Origin: Harmonia axyridis
Taxonomy: Eukaryota > Arthropoda > Insecta > Coleoptera > Coccinellidae
Reading direction: 5' to 3'
NCBI RefSeq assembly: GCF_914767665.1
Contig: NC_059504.1
Span: 6,946,501 to 7,010,500 of the forward strand
DNA: 64,000 nt
Shown here: piece after piece, positions 11,254-24,600 of the stretch
Position numbering within the stretch: position 1 is the first letter of the stretch
Layout of the letters: each line of letters opens with the position of its first letter
Position numbers and translations under genes: made by a program
The notes under the pieces: model-generated
Seen by the model: the letters and a program-made list of their open reading frames with translations, nothing else
What the model was told of the DNA's origin: nothing
Databases searched by the model: none

Positions 11254-12874
11254 GTAACCTTCTTTTCTATTTGTCGATATGGTACCGAATTTTTTCTTAT
11301 ACTATTTCTGTATTTACTGAGAATTTATGTCATATTGTGTAATTTCAAGATTCTTTGAAAAAAAAATTTAGTCAGACTTCAAGGTGATCATTTAGAGATT
11401 GGAGAAATAAACCTAGCAATTTTTTTTATGGGAAATGAAGAATATGAAAAATATCAACTTCTGGTTCTGTAGTCATTTCAAAGCTTGTTCAAGTTAGAAA
11501 ACATCGGAAGAAAATCTTGTACACTTCGAAATGATTTATTTTTTGATATATTCATAATATTTTTTGTTGATTTAATCAATAATCGTCATGAGGAAGATTA
11601 ATTATTTTTGAACAAATAGATAATAAATACATCAAAAGATATATGTTCCTGTATTATACATATTAAAGATATGCAAAGTTTTAATACTTATTTTATCCTT
11701 AGCAAGTATGATTCATTTGCATTTATAATCATTCTCTCAAGGGTGAAACCAATAGTTTATGAAAAAATACAAGATATTCATAAATCATTGTGACATCGTA
11801 GATGAAATTTCGAAATTGGCAATCGTAACTTCTGTATTAATAATAATAATAAATCAGTTTATTGTTCATCACAAATACACCTGTGTTACAAATTTTGATA
11901 ACTTTCAGATGAACAATTGGTGCTTGGTTTAGACACCAATGCCACAATTTATCATTCAATCTTATTGAAATTTTGTGAATTCTGCGTATCAAAATTCGGG
12001 ATTAGTTAATAAAAAATATTTCAAAGATCATTTATGAAGAATCTGTACTTATTTGTGGTTTGCGAAAAAACTTAACAATGCTGTAAATAAATAGAAAATC
12101 AGGATAAAATAGGGTAGCTATGCTGAAAACCAATTATACTGCAACACATGACATGAAAAGAACCTCTATTACCTTTATTCAAATAAAAGAGGTATACCAG
12201 CATTAATTAAAATGATAATTGAAATTTTGCATGTACCTATAAGAAGAATTCCAATTTCTAGTCCTCTCGCAAAATTTCTTTCAGATAGCATCATTAGAAT
12301 CATAAAAAGTTCAAGAAGAATATCGAAAAAAACATGAAGATAGCTCTGAGTGAAGTCAGAAATCTTCAAGGGTGCTTTCAGCTATTGAATGAACGAACGC
12401 TCAAAAGCTCTAGACTTCACGTCAATATGTTCCTCAATTCTTAAATTTTCAATTCGATTTTAATATTTAATCGGACCACAAACAATTTAGATATACAAAC
12501 GAATACTTCAGGTTTTAAACCACTCAGAGTTATTTTTATTTTAGGATTTTTTCAAACGCGTTCAGATATTTTGTGACATGAGATTGAATGACAAATTTCA
12601 GTGTAAAATTTGCAGTATTTTCCCCTGATCTAAATGAAACTGAAAATTCATTCGAAACAGCACAACAAGTTATTACAGTATGCATTAAGTGTTCGTTGAA
12701 ATCGATTTTGTGAGAGTTTATTTAATTTGTCAGGAATGAAATAAACCCAAAAGCGATTTCAACATATCGGAGATAGTAAACACTCTATTTCTATTGGTTT
12801 ATATTGGAAATTTCGATAGGTTTTCACATTCACAGCTGCATCACATCGTTTTAATTCGATATGTTCAATTTCAG
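11254..12874. other. AT-rich stretch without recognised gene
   Basis: Contains a short (AAT)n tract near 11835 and otherwise low-complexity AT-rich sequence. Short open frames here look like chance frames; none has splice or homology support. Confidence 0.5.
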
Positions 12875-13017
12875 AAACCAACAACAGTGATGCTTTTGAA
12901 AACATGGACTTCAAGTGGCGTTTTGAACCGAAACATTGAGTTATCTACAGGAGATGTACATTATTTTATGCGGCTTGATTTTGGGGTTTTTGCATTTGAC
13001 CTCTGGTGGACACATAG
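12875..13017 (+). CDS. Candidate exon of unknown affiliation
   Basis: Bounded by tttcag| at the left and ag|gtgagt at the right, open throughout in one frame. The peptide ends FMRLDFGVFAFDLWWTHR and has coding-like composition. It would enter in phase 0 and leave in phase 2, whereas the next credible exon (15666) requires a donor leaving one base, so the two cannot be joined directly. Either an exon between them is missed or this is not part of the same gene. I do not recognise a domain. Confidence 0.4.
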
Positions 13018-13040
13018 GTGAGTTAAAAAATTTTCGGACC

Positions 13041-14212
13041 TAACAGGCCAATTGAAAAGTCCCCGGTCTACCATAGTAAAACACATTTTTTTGGCAAAAT
13101 TCGATTTTATTATTCAACATAGTTGCCTTCGAGGGCGATACAGCGATTATAGCGATCTTTCAACTTTTCGATACCATTTTTACGATTTGGCTTTTGCTCC
13201 AAAATAGGCCTCAGTTTCGGCGATTACTTCTTCATTGGCGCTAAATTTCTTTCCAGTGAGCATTTTTTTGAGGTCTGAGAACAGGAAAAAGTCGCTGGGA
13301 GCCAGATCTGGCGACTACGGTGAATGCAGAAGCAATTCGAAGCTCAATTTATGCAATTTTGCCATTGTTTTCATTGATTTGTGACACGGCGCATTGTCTT
13401 GATGAAACAGCACCTTTTTTCTTCAAATGGGGCCGTTTTTTAACCATTTAATCCTTTAAAGGATCCAATTACGCTATATAATAATCGCTGTTGATGGTCT
13501 GGCCCTTTGGGAGGTATTCAATGAATATTATACCTTGAGCATCCGAGAATACTGATGCCATAACCTTGCCAGCTGACTGTTGTGTTTTTCCTCGCTTTGG
13601 ATTCGGTTCATCGTGTCCACTCCACTCAGCTGACTGTTGATTGGACTCCGGAGTGAAATGATGGAGCCATGTTTCATCCATTGTCACATATTGACTCAAA
13701 AATTCAGGTTTATTGCACTTAAACAACTCCAAACACTTCTCAGAATCATCAATACGTTGATGTACAAATATTCATTAATGATCCTTCAGATGATATCTTC
13801 ACAATGTTTGCTATCTCGATCAACTTCACTTTACGGTCATTCAAAATTATTTTGTGAACTTTTTTGATTTTTTCGTCGGTGACAGCCTCTTTTGGGCCTC
13901 CTCTACGTTCGCCGTCTTCGGTGCTCTTTTTACCACGTTTTAACTTAGCATACCAATCAATGATAGTTGCTTCAACTGTATTTTTTCCTTTCAAAAAGAA
14001 ATATTTTATCAGAACACGAAATCCTTTTTTTCCATCTTTTTGCAAATAACAAAAGTAGCTACACTCACAACACAATATCTCACAAACTAATTGTCAGACT
14101 GCTGTAAAATTTTGACACATATCGTTTGAAGGTTGCTACTAACAAAAATCATATGATTTAATACTAGCACCGCCATCTGTGCATCAGACCAGGGACATTT
14201 CAATTGACCTTA
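13041..14212 (-). mobile_element. irritans-type mariner B, broken
   Basis: Flanked by TA with TIRs acaggccaattgaaaagtcc (left) and its inverted equivalent ending caattgacct (right). The core gtccccggtct is shared with Himar1-like elements. The minus-strand transposase is split into several frames: N-terminal STEDGERRGGPKEAVTDEK, then MDETWLHHFTPES with the first Asp, then the C-terminal part. A piece of the middle N-terminal half is deleted around 13755. Non-autonomous. Confidence 0.9.
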
Positions 14213-15129
14213 TACTCCAGCAATCGCAAATCGCAAAATATAGACATTGTGACGAAGTGTAGAGCACACAAAAAGTGTGCCTTACCACATTTTGTATAAC
14301 TGCTTGTGTGGATAAAGCAGTAGGTCAGAATAATTTAGATGTCGCATGCAAATTCCAATTCAAGACATTATTTTTTTTTAATCTTGTGGGTTTTTATCCA
14401 ATGATTTGGGTATTCCATGAGATAGGAGGAACTAATAAAACACGGAGTAGAAATTTTCAGTATTTTTACCGCCATAAATTCAAATCTACAATTCAAACCA
14501 GATTATCTCCAAACCCATCCTTGCTTTGAGCTGGGAGATATTTCGACTGAAAAATTTTCGGATAGTAACAGGATTATCTCAGAATGAGGATAATAGCAAA
14601 AGCGAATTAGAATCCTACCGGCTATATGGCTAGTTGGATGCGTTCGATAAAAGCTGGGGGCAGACTGAAATGCAGCTTGAAAATTGCAATTTAACAGTTC
14701 ACTCAACGGTCCCGGGTCTAGCTTATAAAAACACATTTATTTCTCAAAAATTCGACTCTATTTGTCACCTTCAAGAGTTGGGGTTCACGGCTTGGCTTGA
14801 TTTTCAAGCTACTTGGCTTGAGCTTGACTTGATTTCAAGTCGAGCTCAAAGCAAGTAGTAGTTTTTGAATCTCAAGTCGAGTCAAGTATTTATTTATTTA
14901 TTTACTTGGATCATATCAAGCTACTTAATTTGTAGCAGTTTTATTGTGTAGTGTCACATCAATAAAAAATGATGAAATGAGAAGGAACTTTGCAATAAAC
15001 ACTGTTATTTATTAAATTTATTGTATAAGAGAACCAAAAATATCAACTTTTTTGAAATAGAAACATAAATTAAATCACTATAAATCATAACAAAATAAAA
15101 AAGAAGTTTATTAATATTGAGAAACATCC
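14213..15129. other. Non-coding interval with a CTTGA-rich stretch
   Basis: The segment 14790-14895 is rich in short CTTGA/TCAAG repeats in both orientations, followed by TTTA repeats near 14890. Such sequence is often found in degenerate hAT elements, fitting the hAT relic that follows, but this is inference. No gene is recognised. Confidence 0.4.
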
Positions 15130-15400
15130 AGGCTTTGTTTGGTTTCATAATTTTCCATCCAGGATCTAAGACACATGAGGCATCTTATAGATTTATCGCC
15201 TAACCTATTGCGAGTTTTTGTAACTGCAGAACAGCTCTGGAAAATTGTCTTTCAACAGGAGCTGAAGATGTTGGCGTTGATAAAAAATCCTTGGTCATTT
15301 TGGCCAAGTTTGGAAAGATTTCTGAAACTTCCTGAATCTATCAATAGATTTCATAGAAATGTCAGAAAACTACTAATAAAGTCACACTGGCGAATGCTTT
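15130..15400 (-). pseudogene. hAT transposase C-terminal relic
   Basis: Read on the minus strand, the sequence gives TKTRNRLGDKSIRCLMCLRS followed by W(M)EN, preceded by a frame-shifted NANIFSS-like stretch. The R-N-R-L...L-M-C-L-x-S-W arrangement is that of the C-terminal dimerisation domain of hAT transposases. Stops and shifts interrupt it. Assignment rests on motif memory, not on a search. Confidence 0.5.
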
Positions 15401-15665
15401 AGTCTCTCGGCGCTCGAGGAATCCCCTTATTTAGTCTGAGTGCGCACAAGATTGCAGATGACGAGCGCTCAAAAGCTCCAGTATTCTAGAGTTGGGAAGA
15501 TCTCTAAGCCATGCAAAAGCTAGGAGATCCTCAGAAATTTCAGAAATGGGTATTTCCTTCATTTTGTAGGCTCTTCTATTATTGAAATAAGTCATTTGAA
15601 ATATTTTTGAAATGACATAGAAAACTCGGCTTGTTTCTTTCATTAATTTTTTTTGTTTGTTTCAG

Positions 15666-18600
15666 AAACGGTTTCAGCTAGTGGCTGTGAATCTTGCAGT
15701 ATTTATTTAACTTGTAAACGCTTCACGTCAATTATTGGGATATTAGAAACAACATTCGTTCCTGATGCTAATACATCGTTAGATGTTTCAACAACTTTTC
15801 CTATTGAGAATCCCAGACAATGCCTTAGCCATAGGTAAGTTATAAATATCGATAAATATGCCTTATACAATAAATATTTCTAATCTCCGAGATATCTGGT
15901 GTTAAATGTTTCAATATGAATTTTGCTTTACAATTTTATATTATCTTTCAACCAAAAAACGAAAAATTTCCAATTTTCAAATTGTAGAAATTGTCAAAAC
16001 ATGAAAAATTATAGCGAAAATGAAAATAGATATTTTATCAATATGTTAAATGCATCATGGGCAGAATCATAATATATTCAGGTCGGAGTCTACAATTCTG
16101 AGATTAGACGTTCATAATGAATCACCCTGTATAGATAGAAACAAAATCACGTTATTCCAATTGAAAATATTCCATATAATCTATATTTCATTCGACACCT
16201 GTTAAATCATACTTGAAACTTTAATATGATTTGCTTATATTCGATAAAATTCACCATTTTAAATGTAGGTACACCAAGAAAAAAATTCTGCCACAATATA
16301 TTAGTTTATCGCTGAAGTATGTGGGTGTTCCATATTGAACATTCATCTCGTTCAGATCTGTTGGAAGGAACCACTTAAGAAAAAAATGTTGCATCAACTT
16401 TGAAGTTTAGATTGATTTCAGTTGTACAGAGAGAAAGCATTAATAGCAAACTAAAAATAAGATGTATGAATGAAGGCAATGTTTGAAAACCATCTGGTTA
16501 TATATATGTTCGAATGGGTATTTTTTAAGAGGTGAGGTAATGGACTTTGAATAACAGATAGTCATTCATTTTTTTCAATAGGTCAAAAAGGAAGATATTG
16601 AATAGATAATTTAAAACTTGACTTTTTCAAGTCGGTGTTTGTAACTTGGCAATTTAACTCAAAAAACTTACAGGAAAAAGGACTTCCTAGACAATTTTTT
16701 CTTCAGGACCTTTTTGCTTGTTGAGGTTTTTTCGTTTACTAGAGGTTTTTTTTGTCGAAATGAACTAAACAGAAGAAAATGGTATAGAAAAAATTCTGGC
16801 AGTCTCTTGAGTTGAATTTACAGGTTGCAGAATTCTCATGGAACTGTAACAGGCCAATTGAAGTCCCCGGTCTACCATGAATACAATTTTTTGGCAAAAT
16901 TCATAGTTATTATTCAACAAAGTTGCCTTTGAGGGTGATACAGCGATTATAGCGATCTTCCAGCTTTTCCATACCATTTTGGTAGTACGATTTGTCTTTC
17001 TCTTCAAAGTTTCGGCGATTACTTCTTCATTGGCGCTAAATTTCTTTCAAGCGAGCATTCTTTTGAGATCTGAGAAGAGGAAAAAGTCGCTGGGGGCCAG
17101 ATCTGGCGAATACGGTGGACGCAGAGGCAATTCGAAGCCCTATTCATGCAATTTTGCCATTGTTCTCATTGATTTGTGACACGGCGCATTGTCTTGATGA
17201 AACAGCACCTTTTGTTTCTTCAAATGGGGCCTTTTTTAACGATTTCATCCTTTAAACGATCTTATAACGCTATATCATAATCGCTGTTGATGGTCTGACC
17301 CTTTTGGAGGTAATAAATGAATATTATTCCTTGCGCATCAAAAAATACTGATGCCATAACCTTGCCAGCTGACTGTTGTGTTTTTCCTCGCTTTGGATTC
17401 GGTTCATCGTGTGCAGTCCACTCAGCTGACTGTCGATTGGACTCTGGAATAAAATGATTGGGCCATGTTTCATCCATTGTCACATATCGACACAAAAATT
17501 CAGGTTTATTGCACTCAAACAGTTTCAAACACTGCTCAGAATCATTAAAACGTTGTTGCTTTTGATCGATTGTGAGCTCGCGCGGCACTCATTTTGCATA
17601 CAGCTTTCTCATGTACAAATATTCGTCAATGATATGATGTACACGTTCGGATGATATCTTCACAATGTCTGCTATCTCGATCAACTTCACTTTACGGTCA
17701 TTCAAAATTATTTTGTGAACTTTTTCGATTTTATCGTCAGTGACAGCCTCTTTTGGGTTTCCACTGCGTTCGCCGTCGCCGTCTTCGGTGCTCATTTCAC
17801 CACATTTAAACTTAGCATAGCAATCAATGATGGTTGATTTTCCTGGTGCAGACCCTGGAAACTCTTCATCAAGCCTAGATTTTGCTTCAACCGTATTTTT
17901 TTCCCTTCAAAAAGCAATATTTTATTATCACACGAAATTGTTTCTCTCCATCTTTTTCCAAATAACAAAAGTAGCTACACTCACAATGCAATATCTCACA
18001 AACTAATGGTCGGACTGCTGTCAAATTTTGACACATATCGTTTGAAGGTTGGTACTAATTAAAAATCATATGGATTTAATACTAGCACCGCCACCTGAGC
18101 ATCAGACCGGGGACTTTCCAATTGGCCTAATATTGTTAACTTCGACAAAATAAAGCTATGTAAGTAGAACCTTATCGTTTGAGACCATTCCCGGCTCAAA
18201 ATGATCTGTTCACACTGTGGAAGCGATCTGTTCGATTTCTCAAAAAGGCTCGATGACATAATTAGGCCTGAAAAATGGCATGGTGCAAATAGTTTTCGAA
18301 AGAACAAACAGTTAACAGCATGCTCTGAGAATTATTACGCGCACACTGCTTTAATTGAGCCCCATATGTCCAGTTTACGTAAACGTGCTAAAATGATTTT
18401 CTTGTTGTGGTAGATCAGGGGGTGATTCTATACAGTGATAAGAGCCAGATAGGGTGAGGTCATGGTTGTGGAGGGGAATTATAGATTATGCAGCACGTGG
18501 CATAGTCCGTTGCATAGATAACGCATCAATGACTTAGGCCGTATGCAGTTTTAGCCCCCTTGGAAATATTCCGCCAATCAGGAGAACTTAATATGCACCC

Positions 18601-21600
18601 TGCTGATTTGGTCGCATGACAGTTCAGAATTGAATTGATACAGAAAATGTGTAAATAAGTAGTGTTGTGTCACTGAGAGATCGATGGGCAGATGTTTTTT
18701 TGGAGTATTTACATAGGACGAAAATTAAATGCCTGATATGAAACGTTGCATCAATATGCCAATGATTCATTATGTCAAACAAAATGGAAAGATAATAACA
18801 CTTCGAATTCACATGTTTATGTTTATAATGTTCACTGTTTTATAGTAATTTGCAGTTTATTCAAGCCTTTTAATTTTTGTCGAAAATACATTGAAAAATT
18901 TTTATGAATATATTTTTATGATATAGTTCTATAGATTTTAAGGGGAAAAAGAAATTTCAATAACCCTCGTACCATTGACTGACTTTATTGACAACCCCCC
19001 CTCATAAATAATCTATTCAAGGAAAACATTAAATCGTTTTATGTGGAACTTTTACACTTTATCTCGGTAATTTATCTTCATTTTCTCCCATATATCTGGA
19101 ACACGTGGCTTCCAATTTGAAGGGTGATTTCAGATAGAGGGTTGGTTGCGTTTTCTGCGATATGGGGTAAACGTTATAATACTTAATTTCTTCCAACTGC
19201 TCTAAGATTTGAAACACTATTCAACTATAAACGATGATTGTTGAAATTAAAATCCGCTTCTTTTTTTTGCTGTATAATCCACCAAGGAAAGGAGAAAGCT
19301 TTTTGATCAGTTTTGGGATGGAAGAAATGTTATGTCTCCGTATTCAAAGTTTTCAATCGTAGGTTTCGTTTTTCTATGTCGGTCTTTTCATTCAACCAAG
19401 CAGCTACTTGCCTTCTACTGTGTGGTTTGACCATCATCTTGCTAATACATACCACATATTTCCATGTCATATGTCTTTTTGGCCAATTGAAAAGTCCCCG
19501 GTCTGATGCATAGATGGCAGTGCTAGTATTAAATCCATATGATTTTTAGTTAGTACCAACCTTCAAACGATATGTGTCAAAATTTGACAGCAGTCCGACC
19601 ATTAGTTTTTGAGATATTGCGTTGTGAGTGTAGCTACTTTTGTTAATTGAAAAAAAAACAATTTCGTGTGCTGATGAAATATTGTTTTTTGAAGGAAAAA
19701 TACAGTTGAAGCAAAATCTTGGCTTGATGACGAGTTTCCGGGGTCTGCACCAGGAAAATCAACCATTTGATTGCTATGCTAGATTTAAACGTAGTGAAAT
19801 GAGCACAGAAGACGGCGAACGCAGTGGACGTCCAAAAGAGGCAGTCACCGACGAAAAAATCAAAAAAGGTCACAAAGTAATTTTGAATGACCGTAAAGTG
19901 AAGTTGATCGAGATAGCAGACATTGTGAACGTGTACATCATATCATTCACGAATATTTGTACATGAGAAAGCTGTGTGCAAAATGGGTGCCACTTGAGCT
20001 CACAATCGATCAAAAGCAACAACGTGTTAATGATTCTGAGTAGTGTTTGAAGCGGTTTAAGTGCAATAAACCTGAAATTTTGCGTCGATATGTGACAATG
20101 GATGAAACATGGCTACATCATTTCACTTCGACAGTCAGCTGAGTGGACTGCACACGATGAACCGAAGCCAAAGCGAGGAAAAACACAACATTCAGTTGGC
20201 AAGGTTATGGCATCAGTATTCTGGGATGCGTAAAGTATAATATTCATTGATTACCTCCAAAAGGGCCAGACCATCAACAGTGATTATTATATAGCGTTAT
20301 TGGATCGTTTAAAGGATGAAATCGTTGAAAAACGGCCCCATTTGAAGAAAAAAGGTGCTGTTTCATCAAGACAATGCGCCGTGTCACAAACCAATGAAAA
20401 CAATGGCAAAATTGCATGAATTGGGTTTCGAATTGCTTCTGCATCCACCGTATTCGCCAGATCTGCCCCCCAGCGACTTTTTCCTGTTCTCAGACCTCAA
20501 AAAAATGCTCACTGGAAAGAAATTTAGCGCCAATGAAGAAATAATCGCCGAAACTGAGGTCTATTTTGAAGCGAAAAACAAATCGTACTACAAAATGGTA
20601 TCAAAAAGTTGGTAGATCGCTTTAATCGCTGTATCGCCCGCGAAGTCAACTATGTTGGATAATAAAATCGAATTTTGCCAAAAAAATGTGTTTTACTATG
20701 GTAGCCCGGGGACTTTTCAATTGGCCATTATATAGATCACCAATGAAGTCAAAATTTCAAATTCTTGTAACTTCTAAACGAAAACGAATCGGTCCTACCT
20801 TCATAGAAAAAAATGAATGAGCACAACTATCATCTGTCAAAATTTGTCATAGAACTTCTTGAACACCCTGTATTTTCCCTGATATGCCCCCATTCACAGT
20901 TGAGTTTTCCTTCGTGTAAAAAACAAAACGGTGTTCCTTGAAGTGAGAGGGAAAATACTGCCAAATTCAGGAGGCAGGAGAGGAAAATCGATATAATGCG
21001 TAATGAGATAGTAGGCCATGAACCTCCAGTCTCCAGCCACGTTATTTAGGCCAGTACGTCGAAGTTCACGGTGTAAAGAAAATGGCAAACCAGTGACCTT
21101 ATTCGACCTTCTGAGGGTACGAAATGTTTTCGTTTCCTTTTTTTCTATTAATTTTTTATGCGAGTGCGAGTCAGGTTCGAATAATTTATGAAGCATTAGC
21201 GGAAACTGTATATCAAATATAAAAATATAATTTTAAGCCTTGGTGGCTGTTGGTTTGAAATTGAAAAATTACATTTCGTACCTACTTGTCTTTTATTGCA
21301 TGAAAAATAATTTCGTTATTTTTTGTATGTACCTATTATTTCATGTTTGAAAAAATCGAGTATTTTCTATGATAATTATTTTGAAAAGGAAGTGAAATAT
21401 GATTTGGTGATATTGGTTATGATTTTCAGATGTTCTGGAAATAATCATTGTAGTTTTATTCTTTATGAAGACTGTCCTGGAGCTAGAGAGAGTTTGGGAG
21501 AAGGAACTTTGTATGTGAAATACGCTTGTATTGCAGGTGAGTCTCATTAAAACATAATTACCATGAAGGTGATTTGAAATTTCGTTATTTCAACTGATAC

Positions 21601-24600
21601 CTATTCCTAAAATACTAGGTGTTTCGTAATTCATAAAAATTTCTGGACCTACATACAGGGTGTCCCTAAATTGGAGGTACAAACGAAACCAGCGATTTCT
21701 TGGATGGTATTATAGTATTAAGAAAAAATATTTTATGAACATGTACAACGCCTTGTTTTCGACATAAAGGGTGTTGAAGTTTAATTTTTCTTCAAGTTTT
21801 TTTCTCCTAGCATCTGCACTTCACATAATATTTGACTGGAATTGCTCAAGGATATTCCAATTTAGAATCTGCATCACGTGATATACCTATTACGATTGCA
21901 TATCTACTGGGTGATATTTTTTCTAGAATACCTTTTTTCCTCTAAAACTTTTTTTGGGGGTTTACTGGTAGTTTGAGAAAGTGTAAAAAAAACTTTGATT
22001 TAGTATGAAACTTTTCGGTTTCCTGTATTTTTAAAGTATCCTTAAAGGTTTCAAGAAACAATTCTAATAATTTTTCGATTAACTTCAGGAAAATCCAAAT
22101 TATCATAAAAATCCCAGATAGTGATGAATAAATTGAATATTAGTGTTGATGCTTATTTTCCTGATCTGTAGTAGATACTTAATGATTTCTTAATATAATA
22201 ATGACAAAATATGAGAATACTACAAACACCCTGTATCTCGAAAACAAAGCGTTTGGGATTTATGTACCCTTTTTACCTAAATTTATTCAAGAATTCTCTA
22301 ATTTTCGTTTGTACCTCCAATTTGGGAACATTCTGTATAGTATGTCAAAAAAATTATGCCTATCTAAGAAATAATTTCTTTAGGGTTCAAGAGCCCCTAG
22401 GATTTTTCTGATGACCAATAAAAAAAAACAATAAAAATGAATCATCATGTATCTGAAATAACAAAAATGGAAAAGCAGTGCAGATTTCATGTTATGGTTT
22501 ATTATTTTCTATTTCATCGTGAAAGAGTCTCGACTCGTGAAGAAAAAAATTGAAAATATCAACGGAAAAAATTGAATGAACATCCGGGGTAAGAATGAAA
22601 ATTTTTTCGAATTCAAAGGTACAAAACTCTACCAATGGACAGCGGACTGACAAATTTTGGACACTTTCATATTCCAAAACGTAAAATACGAAAATTTCAG
22701 GGGGGTTTGAATTTTTTTCCTTCAAGCGATTCCACAACTTTATTATTGGAAGTAATAAACTAAAACAGATTTATCCTAGACAAGAACAGATGCACCATTA
22801 ATAGTATGCGTGCAGTAGCATCAAATGAATCATGAGCAATATCAGAACCAATATTCTTGAGTACCATGATATATGATATTACTTACGATATGAGTGGACC
22901 ATAAATCATATTCCTTTCAATGACGATAACTGTTTCCTTTAATTTATGGTTATATCGATTCTCTTATATGAAAAACTATTGTACCTAATGTTTGATCGAT
23001 GCATTTAAAGAATTAGGAATGTGATGTGAATAGCGAGATTTTAACCTTGTAAAAATTAATAAGTATTGTGAGTGATGTTAATTGAATGAGGAAATTGCAA
23101 GAAAACCTTTTGGTCTGAAATTATATATTGATTTTGGTTCGATATTTCCAGTAATGAACTTTTGAAAACAATTTTTTTCTTGAATTTTGGCCGTTTTAGA
23201 AAACGATTTGTTGTACGAAATTCGGCTAATTTGGAATGGTTCATTCTAAGACCGCTCACCGATTCTCCGTAGACACCACAGTTTATGAGAATTTTAAAGT
23301 CGAAATTTGGAAAAAAAAACCGTAAAAATTGAAACTCTACACAATAATCGTAATATCTCCTGAAATATTAGTAACAGCTCTCTCGAATACAAACGTAATA
23401 AATGAATCGGGCCAAGATCTAAAACATATTAAGGTTTCAAGTCCGTCTCTCGCCTCAAAGAGAGTTTGCAGCCTCGAGAAAATGATAACAAATTTTGAAA
23501 GAATTTCAGTTTAAAGCTTATAATTTCTGAAACATAGGTCAAATAGGTTAAATGCAGGCATTTTCGCGATCTAAGTCATCGTATTAATTGGAAGAATGGT
23601 ATAAATTTCCCATATAGGAATTTTCAATTTTTTTTTTTATTTTTTGAAAATTTTAGTGAAATTTTTCAAACAAAAATTTTCGGGCCAGTACGAAATTTGG
23701 CTTATTGTGGATGGTTCATTATAACACCGCTCACTGATTGTTCGTCAACTACACAGTTTATGAGAATTTTGCACTCAAAGTTTGGAAAAATAACTGTAGA
23801 AATTGAAACTCTACACAATAATCGTTATTTCTTCTATTATAATGGTCACGAGAGAAACAAGAAAAAGGCATAATATTATGAATGATTTATGGAATATCCG
23901 TCGAGAATAACAAATATTATATTCATGATGTAACGAACGCTATCCCATTTTACTTTCTCCCTTGCTTTCTATTGAATGGAAGAGGGAGTGTGATTTCCAA
24001 TATCTTTGGGATTACTCGAATATCACACACTCACCCTGAATTTTAGTCATCAATCCGAATACACTAGCCTTCTGATAATGAACCTTTGAAATAGAAATTG
24101 ATGAAAAATATCAAAATATACTTGTTTATTTCCAATTTCAAAGTACGCCACTGGATTCTACGTAAAAATCTATAAATAAATGATTCAACTAACTATTTCG
24201 ATATATTTCGCAATAGCCAGAATATAAGATTCCTTTCTTTTTAACAGTAAAAGCGCATGCGCTTTATCCAACCTGTTGAAACCTGTTTCTCATCTGTGGA
24301 AAATGGCATAATCTGAAAATCACCCTGTAGCACAAAAATTATAGCTGTTAGGGCAAATTTGTTTGTAGTATTTTAGGTAGCATCAGAATTTTTACGGTTT
24401 CTCGAAAATGTTCTACTTCTGCTCCTAACCTTTAACTTCGTAAAACTAATTTGGGACACTCTGTACATCCTTGGTAGAATCAGGATGAAAGGTAATCTCT
24501 TGTGTATCGGATTCTCGCAGAAGTTAAGTTCGTGATTCCTTTCGTAAATATCAAATATTCAAGAATATACTCTGTCTTGGTCGCATAAACTTTTCTCAGT

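Noticed and set aside
22492..22737. Minus-strand frame in a CUB-gene intron
   Set aside because: AT-rich, Phe-rich translation without homology or splice sites.
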